In this document: one piece after another, positions 37,495 through 49,846 of the stretch
Layout: the number at the start of each line of letters is the position of its first letter
How positions within the stretch are numbered: the stretch's first letter is position 1
Source: Sitta carolinensis
Lineage: Eukaryota > Chordata > Aves > Passeriformes > Sittidae
Direction of reading: 5' to 3'
Assembly (NCBI GenBank): GCA_032173965.1
Contig: CM063284.1
Span: 103,726,410-103,790,409, forward strand
Length of the DNA stretch: 64,000 nt
The notes under the pieces: model-generated
The model's input: only the letters and a program-made list of their open reading frames with translations
What the model was told of the DNA's origin: nothing
Databases searched by the model: none
Program-made: the position numbers and the translations under genes

Positions 37495-39640
37495 AAGGAC
37501 ACACAATTTAGGATTGCTGGCATTTTAGTAGCTCTCTTTTCTGATAAGATCAGTCACCTGAAAGTCTCAGGTGCCGCTTCTGGGAAACTAAACACCTGAT
37601 GTAAATCTGTTACTATGAGCTTTCTTGCTCCTTATTTCTGAACAGTTTCATTTTTATCATTGTCATCATCACTGCTTGCCTTACTTGAATCAAGATGCTG
37701 CTTGCCCCACCAAGGGTAAATAATGGAAAAGTCAGTGTTCTAGAAGAAGGAGCTGAGATATTTCAGAGTGGAGAGCTGTTCTGAAAAGCTATTGTTTCCT
37801 TCATTTGACAATCCCAATTGTCACTGTGCTTTCTCTTGCCTCTTCATCCTCTGTGGCTTATATGTTTCTCTATGCATTTAAACTGTGTGTTTTGCTTAAA
37901 GCCTGCACACATCTTGCCTCTATAACATTGATCCTGATGGGAAAAATTGCTTTGCTGTCCTTCAAATCCCTGGTCATTTCATTTGTCACTTGCATTCCTT
38001 GATCAATAGATGTGTATGGCTTATTTGTGTGGGGCATAATCTGCTTCTCTATGGAGTGTAGCCCAGTCCACTAACTGAAACAGGTTGCTGAAAGAGAAGT
38101 ATATGAGATAATTGAATGCAATCAAACAAACAAAAAATAGAGATGCAAGATGCAGTCCTATTTTACTTCTATTTCTTTTTCCAGGCATTTAGAGTGTAAA
38201 CTATGTAATTCCTTCACGACAATATCATTTTCAGTAACTTACTGAAAAATACAAATAAAATGTCAGTTCCCTTGGGAGCCATTAGCCTCAAGCAAATTCA
38301 TGATGCAGTGGAAATAAGAACATCCTGTGAAAGCTGGTACATGAAGTGCATCAAGCTAAAACATACATGCTTTTGAGATTCAGAACATATTCCAAAGAAA
38401 TATATGATTTGGGGGGCAGCAGTATTTTTAATTCATATTTATGCATGCTTTAGAATTATTTATGCTGTCATGCTCATGTTCATAACTTAATAATTGAATT
38501 CTTTTTAGCATCAAAGAACTATAAGAAATCTTTAGTCATATCCATCTGTTATAGAGGTCTATGTCTATATAGTGGACAGAGGTTGCAAATCATGTTTGGC
38601 TGATCCTGGGAGTGGTGTTAAACATCAAGACTATTCTGATAAATGTTAGGAGTCTTCAAGGGCCTGAAACATTCACTGTCTTCATATATTTTTATATTTT
38701 CTTTCCAAAGCTATACCAGCATGCCTTCTTTCCTTGGAGAACTCAGTTTAACAGATTTGATGACACAGGGTTTGGACAACTTGCCAGTATTACAGATACA
38801 AACAATCTCTGACATAAATCTCATATCCAGAGTTCCTTTTGATTTGTAGATATATTCTTACAGGGATTTTAACTTTATATAAACATATAAAGTGTGCATG
38901 CAAGCTATTAATATCGGATATAAAGCTTCAATAGCTCCTGTGCTGTGAAGTTTAGAGGTTAGACATTAAATAAATCTAATTTAACAATGCTGCTTTTAAA
39001 AGCAGTCCTGAAAATGGGGAATAATGTCAGATTATATGACTACATTAATCTTGCTATGGAGTCATAATATCGTCAATTTATCTTGATGATCCAAGTTCTT
39101 AACTTTCTTATTTCAGAGTGGCATGCAGAGATTTATATTTTAATGTCTGTTTGTTCCAGAAGGATCTGGCCTGCACAGCATGTGCTCAGCAAGCTTGAAG
39201 TGTGATTTATATTTTTCTTTATCAACAGGCAGCAAAGCTATAGATCTCACTTAAATGTGAACATAAAAAGTATTGCTGGAGATCATCTTTTGCTTAAGGA
39301 TTTTATGGCCTACTGAACATTTCTCCCACCCTTTTGGATTTCAAAGTAGACTTGTGTGGTTAAAGTAGTGCCTGTCTTTTCCCATCTCACTCTCACATCT
39401 GTTTTGTTACCACTCTTAATTTTAAGCATTGCTACTGAGGTGCAGATTTGTTTGACTTTCTTATAATAACATGTAAATGCAGCAGTCAGTACTGTAACCT
39501 TCCATTTTAAGAGCTTCCCATTGATGAAGCAAAGACACTGACACTGATACTGCTGCTGTCTTTAGTGGCTGTGAGCTCCCTTGAAGACTTAGTGCTCTTA
39601 TTTCTGCATTTTTCACACCTTAGTGAACAGCAGAAGTCAG

Positions 39641-40243
39641 TCAGAATAAGCCTTTTGGGTAGCACCCGATATTAGAAGCCAACTCATTTGAATTTGGGGG
39701 ATAATTTGCATTGTATGTTTTAATTTTCTGTTTAAAATAGTTTTCTGCTTTAAAGTGTCTGGAGGGAATCAGATTAGAAAGGAAGCAGGGGAATCTCTGG
39801 GCTGAGACCAAAGGCAGAAAATTTTCTATTGGAAAGGAACATTTTTCTGCAGCTGTGCAGCTGCGAGCCAATGCAGCAGAGTAACTGTCCTGACAGAATA
39901 TGAACTCTGAACTGTTTTGGGATGTGATGCATCCTTCTGAGTCATAATAGTCCAATGCACACTGCTGCTGCTGACATGTTGCACAAGTGTTTCTCATCTC
40001 CTTGTCCTGTCTGCTCTTTTTCTGGAGAGTATCTAAGGGCTTTTGACTCATTGTGTTCCAGAACCAAATTCCTGTTTGAGTAAGCATGTTTAATAAGTAA
40101 TGTTCTCTGCATATCCTGAAAAAATGTGCTGGAATGCTTACTGAAACTCCATGAGGGATGCAATCATTCTGTATGCAAAATATGTTGAAATCAATAGTAA
40201 GAGAGTGCGTCCCGGTGAGTTCAGTCGTTTTTATCTTAGGCAT
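39641..40243 (-). CDS. Unassigned 200-codon ORF, probably not a gene
   Basis: The longest ATG-started frame outside the CpG island. It opens MPKIKTTELTGTHSL and ends NIGCYPKGLF before the stop at 39641. The composition is not low-complexity. It holds ten or more cysteines and a QQQQ run, with no transmembrane segment, signal peptide or known domain that I can see. The ATG has a poor Kozak context (T at -3, C at +4), and no acceptor, donor or poly(A) signal is convincingly placed. By rough stop-codon arithmetic, a frame this long in 64 kb of such DNA is unusual but not impossible. I list it because it stands out. A chance frame or part of a non-coding transcript remains likelier. Confidence 0.12.
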   Translation of the reverse strand: MPKIKTTELTGTHSLTIDFNIFCIQNDCIPHGVSVSIPAHFFRICREHYLLNMLTQTGIWFWNTMSQKPLDTLQKKSRQDKEMRNTCATCQQQQCALDYYDSEGCITSQNSSEFIFCQDSYSAALARSCTAAEKCSFPIENFLPLVSAQRFPCFLSNLIPSRHFKAENYFKQKIKTYNANYPPNSNELASNIGCYPKGLF

Positions 40244-41209
40244 TAAATACCATCACTGAGATTTTTCTGTTTTACTTATTAAATAAACAGAAGGTAGATA
40301 ACCAAATCTCTTTTATGACTTTTGAAAAATTGATTTCACTGTGTCCTAGGAAAGAAGTTAGTTGCCAAGGAAAACCACTGGGTTCAATATTACTTTGGTA
40401 TTTCTGTTTTGTAATGAGTGTGAAATGTAAGCTAAAACGAGTTGCTGGCATAGAGAGCTTTATTTTTATACGTTTGGAATTTATTAAAATTTGTGTAAAA
40501 CTTTTAAGAGGCAGTTGGAGAGCAATAAATGCTCCCATAGACTTTTTGTTTTGTAATTTTGATTGAATTTGAGATGTCCAAATTACCACAATTTAAGGCA
40601 GAAAGTTTGCTTCAGTACACTATAAATTCTGTTTTCTTGCTTTGTGAATATTTTCAGATTTTTAAAAAAATGTTAATCCTACAGAAGATAATGACTTCTA
40701 AACCAGACTGGTATCCAACAATCCTCCAAGTACATTTTCTCCCACTTAGAGGTTTGGCTATATAAAGGATATCTCAGTAAATCCTGGAGCATATATCATT
40801 TAAAGTAAGAAGCAATGTAGCTGAAGGATTTAATTTCCTTTGTGAAACTGTACAATTGTGTTAGTTATGTAGGTTTTCTAAACCAAAAATACATGATAAA
40901 TGATAAATACTGGTTTAGATCGTCTTTGAAAAAACATGTTTGTTCTGTTAGCAGTCTAAAGTACTATGCTATGGGGAGACCTGTCCTATGGGTTGAGAGA
41001 CTTTATTTCCTGCTGGTGTTTGTGAGAACTGAGAATTTTTGGAATGTGCCATGAGGTGCTCAGCACAGTGTCACATCCCAAGTGTGTATGGACCTACACA
41101 ACCTATGGATCCAAACCCTTCATGACCAAAACAGAGTGTATAAAGGTCAAGTTCTGGCCACTGCTTCTTATACTTTTTTGTTTTTCAAACCAGGATATAG
41201 TAAATATAC

Positions 41210-41212
<3 letters not shown>

Positions 41213-41245
<33 letters not shown>
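41213..41245. repeat. A33 homopolymer
   Basis: An uninterrupted A run of 33 bases. There is no recognisable retroposon to its left and no target-site duplication that I can confirm. Confidence 0.93.
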
Positions 41246-41248
<3 letters not shown>

Positions 41249-43856
41249 CTTTGTTTTAAAATACTTTTGTTATTCTGAGGAAGCTTTAAAGAAATAAATT
41301 GCTCAGACACATCTGAAAAAGTTGTTCAGCAAATTTGTCCCTAATGGATACTATGGCAATAATGTGAATTGTAGAACTAAGGGGAAGGGAAAAAAATAAG
41401 CACCAATACAAACATTAAAATGATTATTTTTCTCTCTATTAGCCTCAGATGTGCATGGGTTTTCAAAACACAAAAAGTTTGCTTTTTTCACGTCTCCTGC
41501 ATTTCATTGGTACGTATGTAATTTCTACTTGCTTATTATTAAGGTTTAAGGACAAAAAAAGTACCTGAAGTCTTCATTTCAAACATGTTTTGATTTGTTG
41601 ATCAGTTAATTGGTTTCTGATTGAGTTGAGAGTAAGCCAAGGAAAAATTTGGAATAGCTTTAAACAGAAAAGTTTTGAGTTCATAGTTGAAGGCCAATAG
41701 ACAAGGATCTGTCATGTGTGGATAGAGGTAGAGGGACAATGTAATACAAACTGACAAATTGGTGACATGGATACTTAAAAAAATCAATGTGAAGGTCAGG
41801 ATCTAGATCATATATATTTCTAGGTATATGCTGGACCCTGCAGCAAAACACAATCAAGCTTTGGATTAATGAGAGCTGAACTAAGCTTTTGTACTGTTTC
41901 TGTCTCCCTTTAGCCTGATTATCCGGTATTCCATTTATTCTGTCAAACAGAACTTCTTGCCTATCTTCTGACTGGCAAAAATGTACCTTAAGCTGTATTA
42001 AAAAATAACAGAAAAGTGACAACAAATAGCAAACAGTCCACAAGCACTGACTGAGGCTTTGACACATAGCAAAACTGTCTTGCTGAACACATCTTCCAAC
42101 CTACCACCTTTTCACAGATGTGCTAAGACTGCCCAGCCTTGTACATTTTCATATTCTAGTGCAGATTATGAGGAGTATATCTGCCTTTACCACGAAGTTG
42201 TTGAGACTATGTTAATGTGCTATGAAAATGTAAAATAATTTGGATGAATAATGAAACATGAGTTTAATTCAGAAACCCTTAGGGGTATAGTTCTCATTTC
42301 AATGAGAGGTGGTTTATTCTTAATGAGAGGCTTATGCATAGCTCTCTGTGCACTGCGATGAGAATACACTCAAAACTACTTAAACTTGAGAGCTACGAAT
42401 AATCTATTTAGAGGTTTTTGTAGTCAAAAGAGATGGAATTTTAAAAGTAACTAGTTAGCCCTTATTTGCATAAGAAAATTAGTTGAAATTAAAGTCGTGG
42501 AGGAAAATTCAAAGGGCTTTGTCACCTCTATTACATGCTATCTGATCAAATTGTACATGAAGGCAAATGGCCTGATCTTTTTTCCTATTTAAATCTTGCT
42601 AAGTACATTTTATAAAATTGATTATTTTTTCCCTAAGAATCTTGTTAGTAAAGAAAATAGTTTCAAGTGGCGTTTTTTTTCTTGAATGAAATTGATCATA
42701 ATTACATTGCAAAAAGATGATAACCAAATGTTGATCACTGTTCTTCTAAATGCAAGTTACCGTTGTTCTTTTCAATGCAAATTGTTAGTTGTATCTTATT
42801 TTATTTAGACTCTTCCTCAATTGTTCTATCAGTGAAACCTTTGGTTCAGACTTCAGCAATTTCTTACCTCCCATACTGGGCAAATCCATAGGAGCTCCAC
42901 ACCCAGATTTTCATGGCTGTAGCTACAGTCGCAGCATGCCTCTTTGATTCTCAGAAAGACTCAGGATTTTGTTGTGTCTGTGTTCAAAGTGTAGTTTCAG
43001 AGCAGAAGGAAAATTCTAGATTAAGATATCCATGAAATAATAGTGGAAGTAGTGGAGGAGAAAGGGTTTACAAAATAAGAGCGTGTGCCAAAAATAACTC
43101 CTGGCAGTACTGGAGAAAATGTATTTTGAAATGTCGTGTAGGAGCATCAGTACTTTAACAGGTGGTTATTGCTTGTGCCCACATGCAGTGTTCAAAATAA
43201 CTGCACTTTGTGCATTGAAGTTTTGTACACATTAGGTTGGTCGGGAGAGTGATTCAGTGACTTCTGCTCTTTGCAGTTTAAACCAGACTGTGCAGGTCTT
43301 ATCCATTATATATTCAGCTTTGTAAGGTGGTGTTGCATGAATTTTCAGGTGAAAATTAAATGCAGTCCACTTTTGTTGTTGCATGACATGTATGGTGTTA
43401 AAGACACAGATTTTAAACTTTTCTAAATTATTTTCTATTTATTGTTGAGCAATAGCTAGATAAGTGTAATTACTTTTACAATTTTACTTAGCAATAGATT
43501 TTTTTTTTCCTATATTAGGATCTAGGCAAATAATGCATTTCAGTTCAGGTAGAATATATGTTGATTTCAGAACTAGCAAGAATTGCTTAGCATTTTAAAA
43601 AATACTCTTGGTTCAAACATGGGAAAATATTGCTGACTCCAGATAATTCTTACTTCAGTTACTCTAAAAGGTTATTGCTGAGAATAATAATTTAGTCATA
43701 TTCACTTTTCAATCATATTTAGGATAGCTGTCAAAGATAAATGTTTTTTCTTCTTTAGGCAGTGGACAGTCAGTTTATAAGTTTAAATGCAGTCATGCAG
43801 TTTAAAATATCACTTACCTTTTACAGGAATTTACTGGGGTTTTTTTTGTTTGGTTT

Positions 43857-43857
<1 letters not shown>

Positions 43858-43892
<35 letters not shown>
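43858..43892. repeat. T35 homopolymer with T/G-rich lead-in
   Basis: The T run is preceded by TTTTTTTTGTTTGGTTTG at 43840-43857. Minus-strand polylysine ORFs across it are artefacts. Confidence 0.93.
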
Positions 43893-43893
<1 letters not shown>

Positions 43894-46292
43894 AGAGGAA
43901 GGTGCAGGTAAAAAATAGCAGCAAAAACATGGAGAAGTGAAGTGAATCAGTTCTGACTCTAACGTATCTCGAGGATTTTGGGTACTTGTTTGAAAGGTGC
44001 AAAGGACAGCCCATAGAGAGCAAAATCCTCTATGCTGAGATTGCCTCTGAGCTGTTGGGGATGTTTCTGACAGCTTAATTGTGTGCATGTTGTCATTAGC
44101 TCTTGAAATACAAAGCAGTAAGGCATGTGGCTGAAGAGAGTGGAGCTTTGAAGAGCTTCAGCCCCAGGTCTATGCCCTCTGCATTGACACTGCAGAAAGA
44201 CTCAATTTAAGTGCTAAAATACATTGTAGTCCAGATGGAAACCAGACCACGTGGATCATCCCACTGATTCCGTCTTTGCTTCTAGGGAGGGCACTTGCAA
44301 GTTCTTAGAAGCAGCCTGAGTTGACATATCTGAAATGATTCCTGAGCCACAGTGTCATTTAAAGCAGAGGCTTCCTTACAGTTCGGACAGTCCCCTCTCC
44401 TGATATGTTTTATATCCAGATAAGTAAGACATGAAGGACAAAATACTTTATTTTTTATAATTTTTTTGTGAGGACTCTCAAAGTCACTGAAAAAAATCAC
44501 TGAAGGCTAATTGCTTTCAATTCCACAGCCTCTTTTGAACCCTTTTTTCTTCCTTACAATTTTGGTAACTGAAATTTGTGGTCTAAGCTTCTAGCTTTGC
44601 TTTCACTGTAAGGTTTTCTTGGCTAGGACATGATGAACTTAACCTTATTTGCTGTCCTCAAGTCTTAAAGTAGATGCTTTCTTTGTTAGCTGTAGCTGCC
44701 AAAATACGTTATTATTTTCCTTTGATGTACTCTGTTCTGTAAGGCAGGAACAAACAGAACCATGCTCAAAAGGGAAGACAGTTCTCTAGAAGAGGTGGAA
44801 TTCTTTAAAAACAAGTTAGAAATAGACACTCCATCACTCCTGATCTGTGTCATAAATTTCAGCTAGTTTCATGCATGTCTGTCTGCGAGTTGAACCACAA
44901 ATTATTTTAGGCATGCTTTTCTTTTTTCTTTTTAATCAGTGTTGATATAATAAAGGGATGCATGATAGGACTGAAAAGTAGCAGAACTGGTGCCAAATGC
45001 ATGTATTCAAACCATAATTATTTTTCATATGTCGATAATATTGCAAATAAAATCATGGAAGGTAACCAGATTTATCTGCAGTGGAATGTGAGGAAATTGG
45101 TACTACAATAATTTGCAGCTGCAGAGCAGGATGAGTAGATGATTTCTCTGTATATATCACCATGCTGTGAGAAGAATATCCTGCCTTCCTCCTTCTTCCT
45201 TGAGCCTCCCAAGGTCATGCTGCTTTCATGTGGGATCATGCCCAAGGCATTAGCTGTGCCTAGTTGTTGCCATCCTCAGTTTGGCTTAAAGCAAGGACTG
45301 TAGTCAAAGCTAAAGGCAGGATGACTTGCTACTTTTTATCTGAAGATCCAGACCTGCCATATTGTGCATACTTGAAATACTCTGGGAATGCTCAGTGTAA
45401 AATAAATACAACTTTTTACTCAGGTAGGAAAGCCATTTAAAATCCCAGAGATGAATGGCAAATAGCAGGATAAAGAACTTAAAAAGCTGTAGAGCAAATG
45501 ACCATATCAAAGAAATTTTTTAAGGAGCTCAAAGGCAGAAATTTATAGATTTCTTTAGCTAGTAAAGGTGACTACCTGGAGGTACCTGGACTGCATTGAT
45601 TTTGTTCAGATTCAGGAATGGGTCGCACCTGCTCCTATGATTCTGCTCTTGGGTAGGCTAGTGGTCTTAACAGTTGTACAAGATAATGGGTCACCTGAAT
45701 TAAGGGACAAGAGGGAATTTTTCTGAAAAAGGCCAGACTTAGCTCCTGAAAAACAGCTTCTTCATTTCATCAGCACTTGGGAACAGGAAGCATAAATATT
45801 TAGTTTTGTATTGTCATGAAACTTGAATATTGGCTGCAGTACGCTGTATCTTCTCAGGCTTCATGGTTCAAGGAGGAAGGCTGATGTTTTTCTGGTGTCT
45901 GGAAACAGTGGGGTGTCCTGTGGTTAACTTCTTTTTGACATCACAGAGTAGTGGGATGCAGCTGGGAACAGAGCATTTGGTGAAGGACCCCTGCATTCAA
46001 GTGGGCCAGTTCTTTTTTCTCTTTATTTGCCAAAGGTGTCTGCGTCAGGTAAAGAGCAGAAGCAATTTCTTTGGTAACAGGCTGGAAGCTGAGCCACAGA
46101 ACCCATTTCTCTTAGAGAGCTGACCCACTGTGGTCTTGCTGTGTGCCAGAGACTCTTGAGATTGCTGGTTTTGTGCTTCAGTAATACAGTGAATTGGAGA
46201 GGAGCTGCCATGGGCTACTGGTTTGCAAAAAAGAAACTCATGTCTGAGTTAACATGACAAATGTGACACGTAATGGTTCTGATTTGGTTTTC

Positions 46293-46342
46293 TTTTTTTT
46301 TTTTTTCCCTGTGACTTTTTTTGGTGACTTTTTTTTTTTTTT
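46293..46342. repeat. T-rich tract with duplicated GTGACTTTTT unit
   Basis: T14 at 46293-46306, then GTGAC plus T7, then GGTGAC plus T14. A small duplication inside the tract explains the repeated GTGAC. Confidence 0.85.
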
Positions 46343-47612
46343 CTAGTGCATCTCTAATGCCTTTCTTCTAGACGTATAGTTACAGGATCTGTTACACTTG
46401 CTCAGTGTTTAAGATTAGTTTTCAGTCAGTGGTTTTGAAGTTAGTCTCTTATAATTTGGGTCAGCGAACAGAGTTTATATACATTGACCTAACAGCTTTC
46501 TGAGCTTCCGCTGATACTACAAGTAGGATTTTCTAATGTTTGTTTAAATATTTCAGAGGAAGGGAGAGGAAGAAATAATATAAATGGTATAATTTAGGAG
46601 TAATTTTATCATCTTTTGGAACAAAATGGATATTTACCATTTGAAAGTTATGATATATTTGCTACTTAAGCCATCCCTAGTAGGAAGTTTCTAGTAGGAA
46701 TAGGAAAAGAAGGGCTTCTAGCAACATGAAATTGCCATGAAAAATGTATGTGCTTTTAGTTAGAATTTTTGAAATTCTTGTTTACTTTTGTGAATCAAAC
46801 ATATATATATATTAAGTAACAGTTTAATTTCTTTATTTGTAAATGTAAGGAACCTTTCCTTTTTTTCGGGTGTAGTGGAAAGAGTGCTTATGGAGACAAT
46901 GGATGCTGGGGAGAAACTTACAGTGAGGTACTGGAAAATCAAATATGTCTTTTTTTCTGGTCAGATACATTTGTAACCACATACAGTCTGTTGACCTGCT
47001 GACTATTTAAACGTCTTACAAATGGTGAGTTCTCAGTTGTCTTTCACTGAAATCATTGATCTACTCCATAGAAACGCCTTTTTAGCTTAAAGAAAATACA
47101 AGAAGGCATGTGGTACATGTGTGAGGAAGAGAAATGGTCTGCTGCTTAGTAAAGGCATCATTGTTATCTCCTTACATGACTTTATTTAAAATAAGTAGCA
47201 ACCAACTAATGCTAAATGTTGTCTCCTTCAGAAACCTGCAGGAAGGATTGTGCTTTGTCCAACAGTCAGAAGATCCAAGCTCAATCAGAATAAGGAAAGA
47301 ATAAGTTTTTCGACTGAAGCAAGTTTTTGGTGAAGGTGCCCTTGCTGGCAGTTGCATCCCACCTAAACTAACATATTGACTTCTTGGTTGCTTGTGTGGT
47401 CTTGGTGGTGGAAGCAAAGAGTGAAAAACAAGTAGAAGAGAGATAATAGATTGGAGGGATTAGCAGAGATGAGGTTGCTGAAAAAAATGGGACTTGAAGT
47501 AGCTCAGGGATGCCAGGTTCTCTGGTCAATACAAATGAATTGGTATTGTGTAGGCTGCCACACAAAATTTGGCTGTAAAGCTGTCTTTTTTTCCACAACT
47601 AATACTAAAAAG

Positions 47613-47814
47613 AAGTCCACTGCAGAAAGGGTAAAAAAGAGCGGAACTAGTGAAAAAAAGAAAAGTAGCATTTTTTCTAAATTTTCCGACCATTATCGAG
47701 CACAGATGGCTGTTTCCAAATGGTTTGCCTCTAAAATATTGCCTACTTCTATGCTAGCTGAATTTTTCAAATATTTTCTAACTTCAGAGCAGATTGCAGT
47801 GATCCAAGTGGAAG
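47613..47814 (+). CDS. Exon-like block of unknown identity (internal, partial)
   Basis: A 202-base segment lies between a plausible acceptor and a consensus donor. The acceptor has a pyrimidine tract CTGTCTTTTTTTCCAC, a branch-point-like ACTAAT, and AG at 47611-47612. The donor is GGAAG/GTAAGA, with the GT at 47815. The frame is open throughout and would encode about 67 residues. It has a lysine/serine-rich start (KSTAERVKKSGTSEKKKSS) and a hydrophobic-aromatic second half with SKWFASKILPTSMLAEFFKY. The same frame is open from about 47451 to 47885, so openness alone is weak evidence. The acceptor has A-rich sequence directly before the AG, which is poor. I recognise no family. It could be a lineage-specific exon, part of a decayed retrocopy, or chance. 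Confidence 0.2.
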
Positions 47815-47981
47815 GTAAGAAGCGAGAGCTAGCCTCAGTAATGTCTATTTCTAGAAAAAACTGGCAACACCTCAGCTGTACATAGATGGAAATAGATTCT
47901 TTACTGACACCTGGTCAGTAAGGCAGTTGAGCAGCTCCAGTTCCTGAACACTAAACTGAAATAAACTCCACAAAATCTTTC

Positions 47982-48002
47982 TTTTTTTTTTTTTTTTTTT
48001 TT
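47982..48002. repeat. T21 homopolymer
   Basis: An uninterrupted T run. Confidence 0.92.
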
Positions 48003-49435
48003 ACTTGATATCATCAGTGTTACATCAGTCTTATGAAACCCTATATTGCATAAATTGTACCCAAGGGGTCCTCATATCACCTTATCTCCATTAAAAAGAG
48101 GAATGTGAAAATACTGCATCTGGGTCTATGTGTGTTATATTGATTCTCTTGTCATCCGTGACCTAATTTGGAAAACCTCTTCAGGTCTGCATTGCAAATA
48201 GCTTGGTGCATATGGTTCTCCTCCCTCATGTCTTAGTCATATGCACACACGTGCTGTGTGGTGATAATACCAAATGATTAATATCTTTTGTTTTCTGTTT
48301 GAATGACAGCTTGTTTTTTATTTTCTTTGATGTGTGCAGATTACCCAGTTCTGTGACATAAAAGGAGCACGTTAAAGTCTTGGACAAAGCCCAGCAGGGC
48401 ACTAGGACTTCTGAGCTGAAGCAGTAGAGACTGCTGTGGGGAGTTTGGGGTTGAAGAGAAGATAACAGTGGCTGAGAAACCAACTGGCAGGACCAGTGGT
48501 ACCCAAGTCAGAGCTGCTAGCTGGGGAGTCCTGACCTGTAGATGCTACCTGCCTAGGGGAACACATACTAAATTGAATAAGAAGAAAACTTGAGGAAGTA
48601 GAAGGATGAAGCATGATTGGGCTGGATGAATGGATTTTCAGAGCTGTATGTTTTCTGACTCTGACAAGGTGATGGTGTGTCATTACAGTTAAGTGAACTT
48701 CTGGGTAGTTGGTTATTCGCCTTGAAAATATAATGTTTACAGTAGCCGTAGGAACTCTCCACTGCCTTGGAACATAAGGGTGTACAGAGCAGTAACTCAT
48801 TTTGGCATTTCCAAACATCTTCACATTTTAACAAAGGGATATTTGTGAGTATACCTATAAAAAAAAAGCCAAAACTTTAACAGTCTATTGCAGTTGGTGG
48901 ATTCAGCGTGAGTAAGCTGGAACATCTTGTACATGCCATTCGTATGAAAATCTGTGAGCACTTAATATAGCTTGCACAGCCTAAATTGCCAAGTGATGCA
49001 AAGCAGATGAGGCCCAGCATGATTATAGGATCCCAGATTGAGGTATTGGAATGATTAAAAAAAAAAATCTCTTTATACCTACTGCATATAAAAGACTTCA
49101 AGGCAAGAAATACAAACCCACAACAACAAGTTCTGGACCTGTAAGATAGACAAATGGACCCACGTCTTTCTGTCTGAAATGTGTAAAACATGCTATTGAA
49201 GGATTGAGGAAAGATGTTTAGATTACATTTGCAGTCTTAGATATGAAAAACTGTTTCCAGACCAAAACGGGGTGAATGTATTTTTGGGGTAGGTATTTAT
49301 TAGTTAATAATGAACAGTAGGAGCAGGCTGATAAAAAGACAAGCAAGTACAGACTGCCTCTGCCTCAGGGAGAGCAAATCTGGCTAACAATTCCAAACAG
49401 AAACTCCTCAAGAAGGGGCACTGGATGGTTTATGA

Positions 49436-49471
49436 TTTTTTTTTCGGTTTTTTTTTTTGGGGGGGGGGGGG
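49436..49471. repeat. T-rich tract running into G13
   Basis: T9, CGG, T11, then an uninterrupted G run at 49459-49471. The G13 could form a G-quadruplex with itself or in dimers, and its length is uncertain in assembly. Confidence 0.88.
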
Positions 49472-49759
49472 TTTGGTGTGTCAAGGAATAGTGAAGGTGA
49501 TAATAAGACATTGTAATGATAGAGAATAAAGAACTTAATGTTTCTAGGTCATGGCTGTCTGAAGGTAAATTTATTTAGCTAGATTTTGTATTTAGTTGTT
49601 AGTAGTTGTAATGCTGCTCTTATCTTGCATTTTATTAACCCAAACAACTCTTCTGCATAGTGTTATGTGATATATTTGCATTTTTTGTAGTATTCTAATT
49701 TTCTTCTACAGCTTTTTCTCATTTATCTTACATGGTATGTTTTCAACTAAAAGCAGATT

Positions 49760-49791
49760 AAAAAAAAACAAAAAACAAAAAACAAAAAAAA

Positions 49792-49825
<34 letters not shown>

Positions 49826-49846
49826 AAAAAAACCCGAAAAAAAAAA
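49760..49846. repeat. A-rich tract with (AAAAAC)n
   Basis: A run of A with C at intervals of about six to nine bases, then a pure A stretch of about 30, then ACC/CCCG interruptions. It resembles the tract at 2350-2473 in architecture. Confidence 0.9.
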
